Shown here: piece by piece, positions 26,361 through 34,810 of the stretch
How the letters are laid out: the number at the start of each line of letters is the position of its first letter
How positions within the stretch are numbered: position 1 is the stretch's first letter
NCBI RefSeq assembly: GCF_016082275.1
Contig: NZ_MOWM01000009.1
Span: 49,896 to 113,895, forward strand
Source: Variovorax sp. E3
GTDB taxonomy: Bacteria > Pseudomonadota > Gammaproteobacteria > Burkholderiales > Burkholderiaceae_C
Direction: 5' to 3'
Length of the DNA stretch: 64,000 nt
Notes under the pieces: generated by a model
Told to the model about the DNA's origin: nothing
The model's database searches: none
What the model saw: the letters and a program-made list of their open reading frames with translations, nothing else
Position numbers and translations under genes: made by a program

Positions 26361-27497
26361 ATGAAGCAACCAATGATCACCGGCGTGGGAATCACCGACT
26401 TCGGCCGCTTTCCGGAATTCACCGAGGAGGCGATGGTCCAGTCGGCCATTCTCGACGCGCTGGAAGACGCCGGCACGCGGCTTTCCGAGGTACAGGCGCT
26501 CTACTGCGGCAACGCGCTCGGTGCCATGTTGCCAGGACAGCGGGCACTGCGTGAACTGCATGCGAACGGGGGCGCGGTCTACAACGTGGACAACGCCTGC
26601 TCCAGCGGAGCGACTGCACTGAATCTCGCATTGCAGGCGCTCAAGGTCGGGCAGTACGACACCGTCCTGGTATTCGGCATGGACCATCTGAGCGCTCTGG
26701 GAGGCGGGCCGTTGCAGCTGAGCCAACAGGACTGGAACAACAGGCGGGGCATGATCATGCCCGCCTTGTACGCCATGCGCGCTCGGCGGTACATGCATGA
26801 CCACGGGCTCGGGCTCGAGACGCTTGCGGACATCTCCGTGAAGAACCGAAAGCACGGCGTTCTCAATCCCATCGCCAAGTTTGCAAAGCTGGCGACCCGC
26901 GAGGAGATTCTTGCGTCCCGCCCGGTGGCTGAGCCGCTCACGCTGCTGCAGTGCTGTCCCGCCGTGGTCGACGGTGCTGCGGCGCTCGTGCTCAGCACCA
27001 AGCCCTCCCGAGGCGTTGCGAAGCCGGTTCAGGTGCTGGCGTCCGTGGTGCAGTCCGGCTTGTTCGAAACCACGCCGGTCGACATGACGGAGGCAGAGAT
27101 CACGGCGCGTGCCGCCAGGCTGGCCTATGAGCAGGCCGGTGTGGAACCGCAGGATCTCAGCCTGCTCGAAGTGCACGACGCCTTCACCATCTCCGAATTG
27201 CTCTACTACGAAGCGCTGGGGCTGTGCGATCGCGGCGACGCGGCTGCGTTGCTGCGCAGCGGTGCCACCGCCCTGGGCGGGCGGGTGCCTGTCAATCCGA
27301 GTGGCGGCCTTCTCGCAAAGGGACATCCGCCCGGCGCAACCGGTGTCGCACAGATCGTGGAAGTCTGCGAGCAGTTGCAAGGCCGCGCGGGAGCTCGGCA
27401 AGTGCAGGGGGCACGGATCGGCCTCACGCAGGTGACTGGTGGCGGTATCTGGGGCGTGGACCACGCCGCCTGCGCCATCCATATTCTTTCGCTCTGA
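26361..27497 (+). CDS. Thiolase-family acyl-CoA acyltransferase (DUF35 partner)
   Basis: 378 residues of the SCP2/thiolase-like type: YNVDNACSSGATAL with the nucleophilic Cys, the HDAFT segment (LEVHDAFTISELLYYE, with the active-site His), and NPSGGLLAKGHPPGATG near the C-terminus. Such thiolases cleave 3-ketoacyl-CoA together with their DUF35 partner. It starts one base after the DUF35 stop and is followed by an SDR, a CoA-transferase and an enoyl-CoA hydratase, together the parts of a beta-oxidation-like chain for an unknown acid. Confidence 0.9.
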   Translation: MKQPMITGVGITDFGRFPEFTEEAMVQSAILDALEDAGTRLSEVQALYCGNALGAMLPGQRALRELHANGGAVYNVDNACSSGATALNLALQALKVGQYDTVLVFGMDHLSALGGGPLQLSQQDWNNRRGMIMPALYAMRARRYMHDHGLGLETLADISVKNRKHGVLNPIAKFAKLATREEILASRPVAEPLTLLQCCPAVVDGAAALVLSTKPSRGVAKPVQVLASVVQSGLFETTPVDMTEAEITARAARLAYEQAGVEPQDLSLLEVHDAFTISELLYYEALGLCDRGDAAALLRSGATALGGRVPVNPSGGLLAKGHPPGATGVAQIVEVCEQLQGRAGARQVQGARIGLTQVTGGGIWGVDHAACAIHILSL

Positions 27498-27507
27498 TCG
27501 GCTCGAC

Positions 27508-28287
27508 ATGAACCAGAAACATCCAACTCCTGCGGCCTCGCTGCAAGGCCTTGTCGCCGTCGTCACCGGGGGCGCGAAGGGCATCGGCCTTGGCATCGCC
27601 CTCGAGCTGGCGCAGGCCGGCTGCCGTCTCGCGCTGTGGGACCTCGACGACGAAGCCCTGCAAGCGGCCCAGCGCAGCCTTGCAGGCGAAGGGGTCGACG
27701 TGACCACCTTCAAGGTTGACGTGAGCTCGGTGGAGCAGGTGGAGTCGACAGTGGCCCAACTGCTGGCGTCCCATTCACGCATCGACATCTTGGTCAACAA
27801 CGCTGGCATCGGTGGCGACAAGCTTGTTTCCAAGATGGATCTGGCGTTCTGGCGCCGCGTGATCGAGATCAACCTCCATTCGCAATTCATCTGCTCCAAG
27901 GCGGTGTTGACCTCCATGGCTGAAAACGGGTTCGGACGCATCATCAACATCGGTTCTCGTGCCTGGCTGGGCAATCGCGGCCAGGCGGCCTATTCCGCTT
28001 CCAAGGGCGCCGTGGTGAGTCTGACCCGCTCGCTGGCGCTGGAGTACGCGCGCAAGGGCATCACGGTGAACGCCATCGCGCCGGGCATCGTCGAGACGCC
28101 GCTGTTTGAAACGCTCACCGAGGAGGTCAGGCAGGGTCTTCACAAGACCGTGCCGATGGAGCGCATCGGCCAGCCAGAAGACATCGGTCGCGCCGTTCGA
28201 TTCTTCGCGGAGCCGGGCTCCAGCTACGTCACGGGGCAGCTGCTGTACGTGTGCGGCGGACGCAGTCTCAGCAGTGCGTCGGTGTAG
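27508..28287 (+). CDS. SDR family 3-hydroxyacyl dehydrogenase-like (FabG-like)
   Basis: 259 residues: TGGAKGIG nucleotide loop, the Asp of LWDLDDE which favours NAD over NADP, NNAGIGG, catalytic Ser in NIGSRAWLG, and YSASKGAVVSL. In this operon it probably oxidises a 3-hydroxyacyl-CoA before thiolysis. ATG 27508 lies 10 bases after the thiolase stop. The end (TGQLLYVCGGRSLSS) resembles BadH/FabG-like dehydrogenases of ring or branched acid breakdown. The exact substrate is unknown. Confidence 0.87.
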   Translation: MNQKHPTPAASLQGLVAVVTGGAKGIGLGIALELAQAGCRLALWDLDDEALQAAQRSLAGEGVDVTTFKVDVSSVEQVESTVAQLLASHSRIDILVNNAGIGGDKLVSKMDLAFWRRVIEINLHSQFICSKAVLTSMAENGFGRIINIGSRAWLGNRGQAAYSASKGAVVSLTRSLALEYARKGITVNAIAPGIVETPLFETLTEEVRQGLHKTVPMERIGQPEDIGRAVRFFAEPGSSYVTGQLLYVCGGRSLSSASV

Positions 28288-28335
28288 TGAACCGATGCGA
28301 ACCCAAGAAGAACATCCAACGAGATCGAAGGTCGC

Positions 28336-29526
28336 ATGCTCGCAAATGCATTGAGCGGATTGAAGGTGATCGACTTCACCCAGGTCATGGCGGGTCCCAC
28401 CTGCACGCTGTGCCTGGCCGACCTCGGGGCCGATGTCGTGAAAGTGGAAGCCCCCACAGGCGATCTTTCGCGAGCGCTCTCGCCCTGGGTTCACGGCGAG
28501 GGCGTTCCCTTCCTTGCGCTCAATCGCAACAAGCGCAGCATCGTGCTCGATCTCAAGCAGCCGACCCACCGGCAAGCGGCGCTGCAGCTGGTCGCGCAGG
28601 CGGACGTGCTGGTGGAGAGCTTCCGTCCGGGCGTGATGGAACGCCTGGGGCTTGACTACGCCACGGCGGCTGCGGGCAATCCGCGGCTGATTTACTGCTC
28701 CGTCTCCGCGTACGGCCAACAGGGTTCCGCAAGGGACCTGCCCGGCGTGGACGGCGTGCTGCAGGCCGTGAGCGGCCTCATGAGCGTCACCGGCGCGCCC
28801 GATGGACCGCCGTGCAAGGTGCCGGTGCCCGTTGTCGATCTTGTCACGGGGTCCCTGGCGACCATCTCGATCCTGGCGGCCCTCGCGCAGCGCCAACGCA
28901 CCGGGCTGGGCCAGCATGTGGAGGCAAGCATGTTCGCCAGCGCCATCGCGCTGCAGCACGTGAGCTTCGCGTCCTATTTCGCGGACGGCCACGTGCCCGG
29001 CCCGCAGGGAAACGCAGCGCCGTACTCGACGCCGAACGAGGCCTTGCGTTGCGCCGACGGGTGGATCATGGTGGCGGCCTACCACCCCGCGCGATGGCGG
29101 GCCTTGTGTACCGCCGTCGGTGCGCCCGAGCTCGCATCGGACCCGCGTTTCGCCGAGAACAAGGATCGGTTGCAGCACCGCGAGACGCTGTTGCGCCTGC
29201 TCGAAGCACGCATGCTGGCGCGTCCTCGTGCCTTCTGGCTCGAGCAGTTCGCGGCCGTGGACATCATCTGCGGTCCGATCAACAACTATGCCGAGGTCGC
29301 GCAGTCCGCGCCCTTCGTCGAAGCGGCGCTCACGGAGACCTTGCCGCACCCGATCGCAGGTCCGTTGACGCTGCCGCGCAGCGTCATTGGCGCGGTTGGC
29401 GAGCGGCCCCGGGCGAGGCGGGCCGCTCCAACGCTCGGACAGCACACCCGCGAGGTGCTGCTCGAGCTGGGCATGCCGCCCGCAAACATCGAGGCGGTCA
29501 TCGCCGCCGACTCCCCCACCACCTGA
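28336..29526 (+). CDS. CaiB/BaiF family (type III) CoA-transferase
   Basis: 396 residues with the family landmarks: VIDFTQVMAGPTCTLCLADLGADVVKVE at the N-terminus (quoted in parts: GPTCTLCLADLGADVVKVE), NRNKRSIVLDLK, FRPGVMERLGL, and LPGVDGVLQAVSGLMS, whose Asp is the covalent CoA-carrier. It moves CoA between acids, here probably activating the substrate of the operon with a CoA ester as donor. It starts 48 bases after the SDR stop and ends 9 bases before the hydratase. Confidence 0.9.
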   Translation: MLANALSGLKVIDFTQVMAGPTCTLCLADLGADVVKVEAPTGDLSRALSPWVHGEGVPFLALNRNKRSIVLDLKQPTHRQAALQLVAQADVLVESFRPGVMERLGLDYATAAAGNPRLIYCSVSAYGQQGSARDLPGVDGVLQAVSGLMSVTGAPDGPPCKVPVPVVDLVTGSLATISILAALAQRQRTGLGQHVEASMFASAIALQHVSFASYFADGHVPGPQGNAAPYSTPNEALRCADGWIMVAAYHPARWRALCTAVGAPELASDPRFAENKDRLQHRETLLRLLEARMLARPRAFWLEQFAAVDIICGPINNYAEVAQSAPFVEAALTETLPHPIAGPLTLPRSVIGAVGERPRARRAAPTLGQHTREVLLELGMPPANIEAVIAADSPTT

Positions 29527-29535
29527 GACAAACCC

Positions 29536-30312
29536 ATGCCCATCGTCAAGACAGTCCGGGATGGCGTCGCCATCGTCACCCTCCATCGTCCCGAAGCCAT
29601 GAATTCCATCGACCCCGAGTCGAACGAGCAACTGCTCGCGATCTGGGATCAGGTCTGCAGCGACGAGGAAATCCGCGTCGTCGTCCTGACCGGCGCGGGC
29701 GAGCGAGCGTTCTGCACAGGCGCGGACCTCAAGAAGACGATGCCGCCGGCCGACAGTGCCGCGCGGCAGGTCTTTCGCGCCGACAACAGACATTCCAATT
29801 TCGGTACGCTGCAGACTGACAAGCCTGTTGTCGCCGCGATCAATGGCTATGCCCTGGGCGGTGGACTGGAACTGGCCTTGCTTGCGGACATCCGCATCTG
29901 TTCGGAGAACGCGCAGTTCGGCTTGCCGGAGGTGCGCGTCGGCAGCATTCCGGGCGCCGGGGGCACGCAACGCCTGATCCGCGCGGTGGGCCAGTCGGAC
30001 GCGATGTGGATGCTGCTGACGGGCGAACGCATCGATGCCAACGAAGCGTTGCGGATCGGATTGGTCAGCAAGGTGGTTCCGCTTTCCGCGCTGGAGGAAA
30101 CGGCGATCAACCTGGCACGCGCGATGGCCGCCAATGCACCGTTGGCAATGACCGCGGCCAAGCGTCTGGCAATGACCGGACGGGAACTGCCGCTTGCGGG
30201 GGGGCTGGAGCTGGAACGCCAGGCCTTTGGCGTGCTCAGGGACAGCGAGGATCGACTGGAAGGGCGCCGTGCTTTCGCCGACAAGCGCGCCCCGGTCTTT
30301 CGGGGTCGCTGA
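29536..30312 (+). CDS. Enoyl-CoA hydratase/isomerase (crotonase family)
   Basis: 258 residues with the crotonase oxyanion-hole segments: RAFCTGADLKKTM (residues ~55-67) and INGYALGGGLELALLADIRI, plus the catalytic-acid region FGLPEVRVGSIPGAGGTQRL with Glu and the GG pair conserved. It hydrates trans-2-enoyl-CoA in beta-oxidation-like routes. The gene is 9 bases downstream of the CoA-transferase and upstream of a solute receptor, in a six-gene same-strand block. Confidence 0.9.
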   Translation: MPIVKTVRDGVAIVTLHRPEAMNSIDPESNEQLLAIWDQVCSDEEIRVVVLTGAGERAFCTGADLKKTMPPADSAARQVFRADNRHSNFGTLQTDKPVVAAINGYALGGGLELALLADIRICSENAQFGLPEVRVGSIPGAGGTQRLIRAVGQSDAMWMLLTGERIDANEALRIGLVSKVVPLSALEETAINLARAMAANAPLAMTAAKRLAMTGRELPLAGGLELERQAFGVLRDSEDRLEGRRAFADKRAPVFRGR

Positions 30313-30433
30313 CTTTGCCTGGCGCAGCGGGCGCAGGCGTCGTGGGGCGCTGCGCGCTCGAATCCCTCGAGTGGCCTCGTGGACGACGGCGCAGCACCCG
30401 ACGTGACGTGGCTGCATTTCCCCGGAGAAGCTC

Positions 30434-31417
30434 TTGAACAAACCCAATACGGCCTGGCTCCACAGCCTTGCACTCATCATTGCCGCGTACTGCGGCACGC
30501 CCTGGGCCATCGCGCAGTCGGCCAGCCGCCCGCCCGCAAGGATTCTTGTGGGCTTCTCGCCTGGCGGGACACTCGATGTCGTCGCGCGCGCGCTTGCGGA
30601 TCAACTGCATGAGCCGCTCGATCGCACCGTCGTGGTGGAGAACAGGCCCGGAGCCGGCGGAAGGATCGCGATCGATGCGCTGCGTGCCGCCCCCGCCGAC
30701 GGAAGCGTGGCCATGCTGTGTCCGGACTTCCTGCAATCGATCTATCCCTTCGTCTTCAACAAGCTCAACTACGCTGCGCAGCGGGATATCCTGCCAGCGT
30801 CGACGGTGGTCGAGTTTGCGATGGCGCTGGCTGTACCCGCATCCTCGCCCGTCAAGACCTTTGCCGAATATGCCCCCTGGGTGCGTGCCCATCCCGAGCA
30901 TGCCAACTTCGGCCATGCCGCATCGGGAGGCCCGACGCATTTCCTGGGATTGCAGATTGCCAAAGTCATCGGAACACCGCTACAGGACGTGCCGTTTCAG
31001 GGCGCTGCCCCGATGATCGTGAACCTTGTCGGCGCCAATGTCGCAGCGGGAAGTTCGACCGTCGGAGACTTTGCACAGCACCACAATGCCGGCAAGCTTC
31101 GCGTGCTGGCCGTGACCTCCGCGCAACGCTCGCCGCTTCTGCCCGGCGTTCCAACCTTCGGCGAGCTTGGCCGCAAGGAGCTCACCGCGGTGGGCGTATT
31201 GGCCATATGCCTGCCTCCCGGAACGCCTGCGGTCGTTGTCTCCGAATGGAGCGCCGCGATCCGAAAAGCCGTTGCAACCGAGCAGTTCGCGCGCAAGATC
31301 CGCACGCTCGGCTTTGTGGAGACGGCAAGCTCGCCGGCCGGGGCTCGCGCCAGGTTCGACGAAATGCAAGCCTTCTGGGAGCCCGTGGTCAAAGCTTCGG
31401 GATTCAAGGCGGACTAG
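30434..31417 (+). CDS. Bug-type (TctC family) periplasmic solute-binding protein
   Basis: 327 residues with a signal peptide (hydrophobic run LALIIAAYCGTPWAIAQS, cleavage after the Ala-Gln-Ser region). The mature part has ARILVGFSPGGTLDVVARALA and VVENRPGAGGRIA, the family hallmarks. Bug proteins capture carboxylates; many in Burkholderiales are orphans without TctAB, as here. Placed last in the acyl-CoA operon it suggests a carboxylate substrate enters via this receptor. Start is TTG at 30434 with GGAG upstream. Confidence 0.88.
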   Translation: MNKPNTAWLHSLALIIAAYCGTPWAIAQSASRPPARILVGFSPGGTLDVVARALADQLHEPLDRTVVVENRPGAGGRIAIDALRAAPADGSVAMLCPDFLQSIYPFVFNKLNYAAQRDILPASTVVEFAMALAVPASSPVKTFAEYAPWVRAHPEHANFGHAASGGPTHFLGLQIAKVIGTPLQDVPFQGAAPMIVNLVGANVAAGSSTVGDFAQHHNAGKLRVLAVTSAQRSPLLPGVPTFGELGRKELTAVGVLAICLPPGTPAVVVSEWSAAIRKAVATEQFARKIRTLGFVETASSPAGARARFDEMQAFWEPVVKASGFKAD

Positions 31418-31479
31418 GGCCGCGGCGGCGCCGGAGGCGGCAAGCCAGGGGCGCGACAGTGCGCGCATCGGCCGCGGGA

Positions 31480-32376
31480 TCAGCCAGGGCCGTCGCTCGC
31501 GGCTGCGAGCAGCGGCACCAGGATATCGCTGATCGGCGTCGGGACGCCCAGAGCCCGACCGCGACGCGCGACCACACCATTGCGAATATCCCACTCGAGC
31601 GGCCGCCCGGCTTCGCGATCCGTGAGGATGGAGGTGCCCATGTCTGCGGGCGATGACTGGAACTTGTCGAGAATCTCCTGCGGCGCTGCGTCGTCGAGCT
31701 CCACACCCTCGGCGCGGGCCACGGCCAGACATTCGCGCAAATAGGCAAGGGCGAGCTCGGCGATATCGGTGCGGCCGAACATGCCGCTACGGCGCTGCGT
31801 AAGCACCATGAGCCCGGCCACCGCGTTCTGCAGCAGCTTGCGCCAGACCAGCGCGCGAAAGTTCGTGGCCAGCTCGACGCGGCACCGTGTGCCTTGCAGC
31901 GCCTGGGCCGCCGCACGGGCGTGCGGCGTGTCCGGCAGGCTCAGGCGCATGTCCGCCCGCAAGCGCACCGAGCCGTCGGATTGCGCTTGCACGGGGAACC
32001 ACACGACGGCGGGAACGAACCGCCCGGGTCGGGCGTGCAGGGCGATCCCCTCCAACTGCTCGACGCCGTTTTGCAAGACGCACACCACGGTCTTCGGGCC
32101 ACTCAACGCGGCCAGCCATTCTTTCGCCGCCTCGACCTGTGTCGCCTTGACCGCCAGGAAGACGAGGTCGACCGTTCCCGCGATTTGTGCGGGATCCACC
32201 CGGACCGGACCCGAAACGGTGACGAGGCGATCGCCGTCGTGCAGCGTCAGGCGCTCCCGGGGGGTGCGGCCGCACAGCAGCGGTGTGCGGCCGGCTTCGT
32301 GCAGCGCCGCCGCGATCGCGGTGCCGATGGCACCGGGACCCACCACAGCCACCGATGCAGCCCTTGTTGTGTTCAT
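31480..32376 (-). CDS. Ketopantoate reductase family protein (PanE-like)
   Basis: 298 residues. The Rossmann start VAVVGPGAIGTAIAAALHEAG, given in part as GPGAIGTAIAAALHEAG, then LAVKATQVEAA with the catalytic Lys region, LQNGVEQ, and the C-terminal RALVWRKLLQNAVAG with the second catalytic Lys and Asn. PanE reduces 2-dehydropantoate with NADPH, but many paralogues act elsewhere. AAGGAG lies 9 bases before ATG 32376. It is divergent from an RpiR regulator with 88 bases between, and convergent with the Bug gene. Confidence 0.85.
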   Translation of the reverse strand: MNTTRAASVAVVGPGAIGTAIAAALHEAGRTPLLCGRTPRERLTLHDGDRLVTVSGPVRVDPAQIAGTVDLVFLAVKATQVEAAKEWLAALSGPKTVVCVLQNGVEQLEGIALHARPGRFVPAVVWFPVQAQSDGSVRLRADMRLSLPDTPHARAAAQALQGTRCRVELATNFRALVWRKLLQNAVAGLMVLTQRRSGMFGRTDIAELALAYLRECLAVARAEGVELDDAAPQEILDKFQSSPADMGTSILTDREAGRPLEWDIRNGVVARRGRALGVPTPISDILVPLLAAASDGPG

Positions 32377-32447
32377 GAACACAGACTCCTTCAAGCCTCT
32401 TGGTCGGCGCTCGTGCACGCCATGCTTGCGCGTGCCGCGAGCGCAAT

Positions 32448-32459
32448 GTAATCTATTAC
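32448..32459. promoter_or_regulatory. Palindrome at the rpiR-type regulator start
   Basis: GTAATCTATTAC is a perfect inverted repeat (GTAAT and ATTAC around CT) ending 5 bases before the regulator's ATG and lying in the spacer to the divergent PanE-like gene. Its position, where a ribosome site would be, suits autorepression of the regulator. Confidence 0.4.
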
Positions 32460-32464
32460 CTATT

Positions 32465-33346
32465 ATGAATGAAGATGGTAATGGAGTTTCAGAGAGCGGG
32501 CGCCGCTTGTTGCAATGGATCGGAAGCATCCAGGCCCGAACGGGCGATCTGGCTGCCAGCGAAGCGAAGGTCGTCGCGCTCTTGCTCGCCGATCCCTTGT
32601 TCGTCGGCGCGAGCACGACCGCGCAGGTGGCTGCCCGCGCTGGCGTCTCGCCGCCGAGCGTGATCCGCGCCGCGCGTGCGATCGGCTTCAGTGGCTTCAC
32701 CGAACTGAAGATCGAGATCGCTCGTGCCCGCGGTACCACCGGGTTCTTCGCGCCGTCTGGCGTGCTCACCGCGGGTGCGACGACTGCGGCGGTGCTCGAG
32801 GCCTCGATTCGCGCCGGCACTGATGCCCTGACCGCGCTCGGCGGCGCCCTGGCGCTGCCGGCGCTCGAGCAGGCGGTCGGCACCATCGAGCACGCGCGCC
32901 AGGTGATCGCATTCGGAGCCGGCCCCTCGGCGACGGTCGCCGCCGATGCGGTCTTCCGACTGCGCGCGGTCGGGGTGACGACCATCGGCATTGCGGACCA
33001 TCTGTCGGCAATGATCGCGGCGCGGCTCCTGGGGCCCGGTGATGTCGTGATCGCGGTCAGTTCGACCGGACGCACCTCGACAACGCTCGCCGTCGCCGAT
33101 GCGGCGTCTTCGGCCGGCGCTTTGCTCATCGCCATCACCAACCAGTACGGCACACCGCTGGCGACCCTCGCGAACATCGCGCTCGTCGTCGGCGGCGCAC
33201 CACTGACGACCCAGATGGCGGCGGCCGGCAGCCGGCTGGCGCAGCTTGTGGTGATCGATGCGTTGGCCGCGGCGTTGGCTCTGCGCGACCCCCAGCGCAG
33301 CCGTCGCGCGGAACGCGCGGGCATCGACCTGCCCGATATCGCCTGA
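32465..33346 (+). CDS. MurR/RpiR family transcriptional regulator
   Basis: 293 residues: an N-terminal HTH_6 domain (ASEAKVVALLL ... TTAQVAARAGVSPPSVIRAARAIGFSGF, positions ~28-80) and a SIS domain (~residues 110-260: RQVIAFGAGPSATVAADAVFRL, GDVVIAVSSTGRT). SIS domains usually bind phosphorylated sugars. No sugar genes are adjacent, only a PanE-like reductase (divergent) and an EamA permease whose ATG overlaps this gene's TGA by one base, so the regulator probably controls export or import by that permease. No clear ribosome site precedes ATG 32465. Confidence 0.88.
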   Translation: MNEDGNGVSESGRRLLQWIGSIQARTGDLAASEAKVVALLLADPLFVGASTTAQVAARAGVSPPSVIRAARAIGFSGFTELKIEIARARGTTGFFAPSGVLTAGATTAAVLEASIRAGTDALTALGGALALPALEQAVGTIEHARQVIAFGAGPSATVAADAVFRLRAVGVTTIGIADHLSAMIAARLLGPGDVVIAVSSTGRTSTTLAVADAASSAGALLIAITNQYGTPLATLANIALVVGGAPLTTQMAAAGSRLAQLVVIDALAAALALRDPQRSRRAERAGIDLPDIA

Positions 33347-34206
33347 TGCCACCCGGTACCGTTGCGATGGTCCTCGCCGCGGCGGTCGCCCACGCGGTGT
33401 GGAACCTGGCCTCGAAGTACAAGCGCGGGGATGCCTTGCTGTTTGTCTGCGCCTATACCTGCGCGTCGGCGCTGCTGTGCGTCCCGATCGGCATCGTCTT
33501 CATGGCGAAAGGGCAGCAGGTGCTCGACTGGCGGCTCGCGGCGGGCGCCGCCGTTTCGGCGGTGTTGCACACCGCTTACTCCCTGACCTTGCAGGCCGGC
33601 TACGACCGCGCCGAGCTGGGGGTGATTTATCCGGTTGCCCGCGGCACCGCCCCGGTCATCTCGATGTTGTGGGCGATCTCCCTGCTGGGCGAGCAACTCA
33701 CCGTGGCCGCGATGTTCGGCGCTTCGCTCGTCGTGGCGGGCGTTCTCGTCGTCACCGGCAACCCGTTCAGAGGCGCAAGCCGCCGGCCGCTGCAGGGCCT
33801 GCTGTGGGGCGCCGCGACGGGGGCGACCATCGCCGCGTACACGGTCTGGGACGGCTACTCGATCGTCGCGCTGCACCTGGCGCCCGTGAGCTACTACGCA
33901 GCCACGCTGCTGCTGCAGAGCCTGATCCTGTTTCCCGGTGTATTGCGCCGGCGCCATCGCATTTGGGCGGCCATCCGTGTTGATGCGGTACCGATTCTGA
34001 TCGTGGCGGTGTTCTCCCCGCTCGCTTACATCCTCGTGCTCACCGCCATGCGGGAGGCGCCGGTGGCACTCGTCGCGCCGCTGCGCGAGTCGTCGATCGT
34101 CATCGGATCGCTCGTCGCGTGCAGACTGTTTCGCGAGGGGCATCTCGCGCGCCGCATCGCCGGCGCGGTGATCGTGCTGGCCGGGATCGCGGCGATCAGT
34201 TTTTGA
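33346..34206 (+). CDS. EamA-family drug/metabolite transporter
   Basis: 286 residues with ten hydrophobic segments arranged as two EamA repeats (first from AHAVWNLASKYKRG, second from GATIAAYTVWDGYSIV), ending in LARRIAGAVIVLAGIAAISF. EamA permeases move amino acids, nucleosides or other metabolites through the inner membrane. The start codon overlaps the regulator's stop (TGATG), so translation is coupled; the pair forms a transporter with its own RpiR regulator. Confidence 0.88.
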   Translation: MPPGTVAMVLAAAVAHAVWNLASKYKRGDALLFVCAYTCASALLCVPIGIVFMAKGQQVLDWRLAAGAAVSAVLHTAYSLTLQAGYDRAELGVIYPVARGTAPVISMLWAISLLGEQLTVAAMFGASLVVAGVLVVTGNPFRGASRRPLQGLLWGAATGATIAAYTVWDGYSIVALHLAPVSYYAATLLLQSLILFPGVLRRRHRIWAAIRVDAVPILIVAVFSPLAYILVLTAMREAPVALVAPLRESSIVIGSLVACRLFREGHLARRIAGAVIVLAGIAAISF

Positions 34207-34383
34207 GGACTTCGTCGGGCCCGCTCTGCACGCGGTCTCGGGATCTTTCGATCTGCCGTGGCCAGGCTCGCGCGTTGTGAGAATTCCTCGTGTGTCGCAG
34301 GGACGCGCCCGCAGACAAACGTTCTTCTTTTCCGCTTCGACGTGTCGAAGGTCTCGTCAGGACGGGGCACCGCCTGGTAGCAC

Positions 34384-34791
34384 TCAGGTGATGCTCATCT
34401 CCAGCGGCGTGGTCTGGAACGCCAGCTGCCGCCAACGGCCTTCGTCGCGCGTCCAGACCTGCATGACACGCGAGTCGATGCGCACCGTGCCGCTGCCATC
34501 CTTGCGCACGGCCACCAGCAACTGGCGTCCGGTCATGAGCGCCGACGTGCCCAGCACCCGCACCTTCAGGTCCGAGCGCTCGATCTGCTGGTACCTCACG
34601 TGCGTGCCGCCCGAGCGGAAGTAGCTTTCGTAGTCGTCGAGCTGGCCCTTGGCATGCACGTGCGTGAGGCCGGGGTGCAGGATCTCGCGCAGCCGCGCGA
34701 AGTCGACGCGTTTCATGGCTTCGCAGCGCTGTGCTTCGAGGTCGAGCAGCAGCGCTTCGTCGGCGCTGGAGGAGGAGGGAGCGGCGTTCAT
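34384..34791 (-). CDS. SnoaL-like/DUF4440 nuclear transport factor 2 fold protein
   Basis: 135 residues with an NTF2-type cone: LDLEAQRCEAMKRVDFARLREILHPGLTHVHAKG in the helical part (quoted selectively: REILHPGLTHVHAKG), then strands GRQLLVAV and MQVWTRDEGRWRQLAFQTTPL. DUF4440 proteins may bind or isomerise small molecules. It lies 19 bases downstream of the FAD monooxygenase on the same strand, so it is probably a helper in the same aromatic route; activity unproven. Confidence 0.8.
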   Translation of the reverse strand: MNAAPSSSSADEALLLDLEAQRCEAMKRVDFARLREILHPGLTHVHAKGQLDDYESYFRSGGTHVRYQQIERSDLKVRVLGTSALMTGRQLLVAVRKDGSGTVRIDSRVMQVWTRDEGRWRQLAFQTTPLEMSIT

Positions 34792-34810
34792 CGGAGGCTT
34801 TCAAGAAAAA

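Noticed and set aside
27775..30510. 911-codon minus-strand open frame
   Set aside because: Runs across four well-supported plus-strand genes; composition is typical of an antisense frame.
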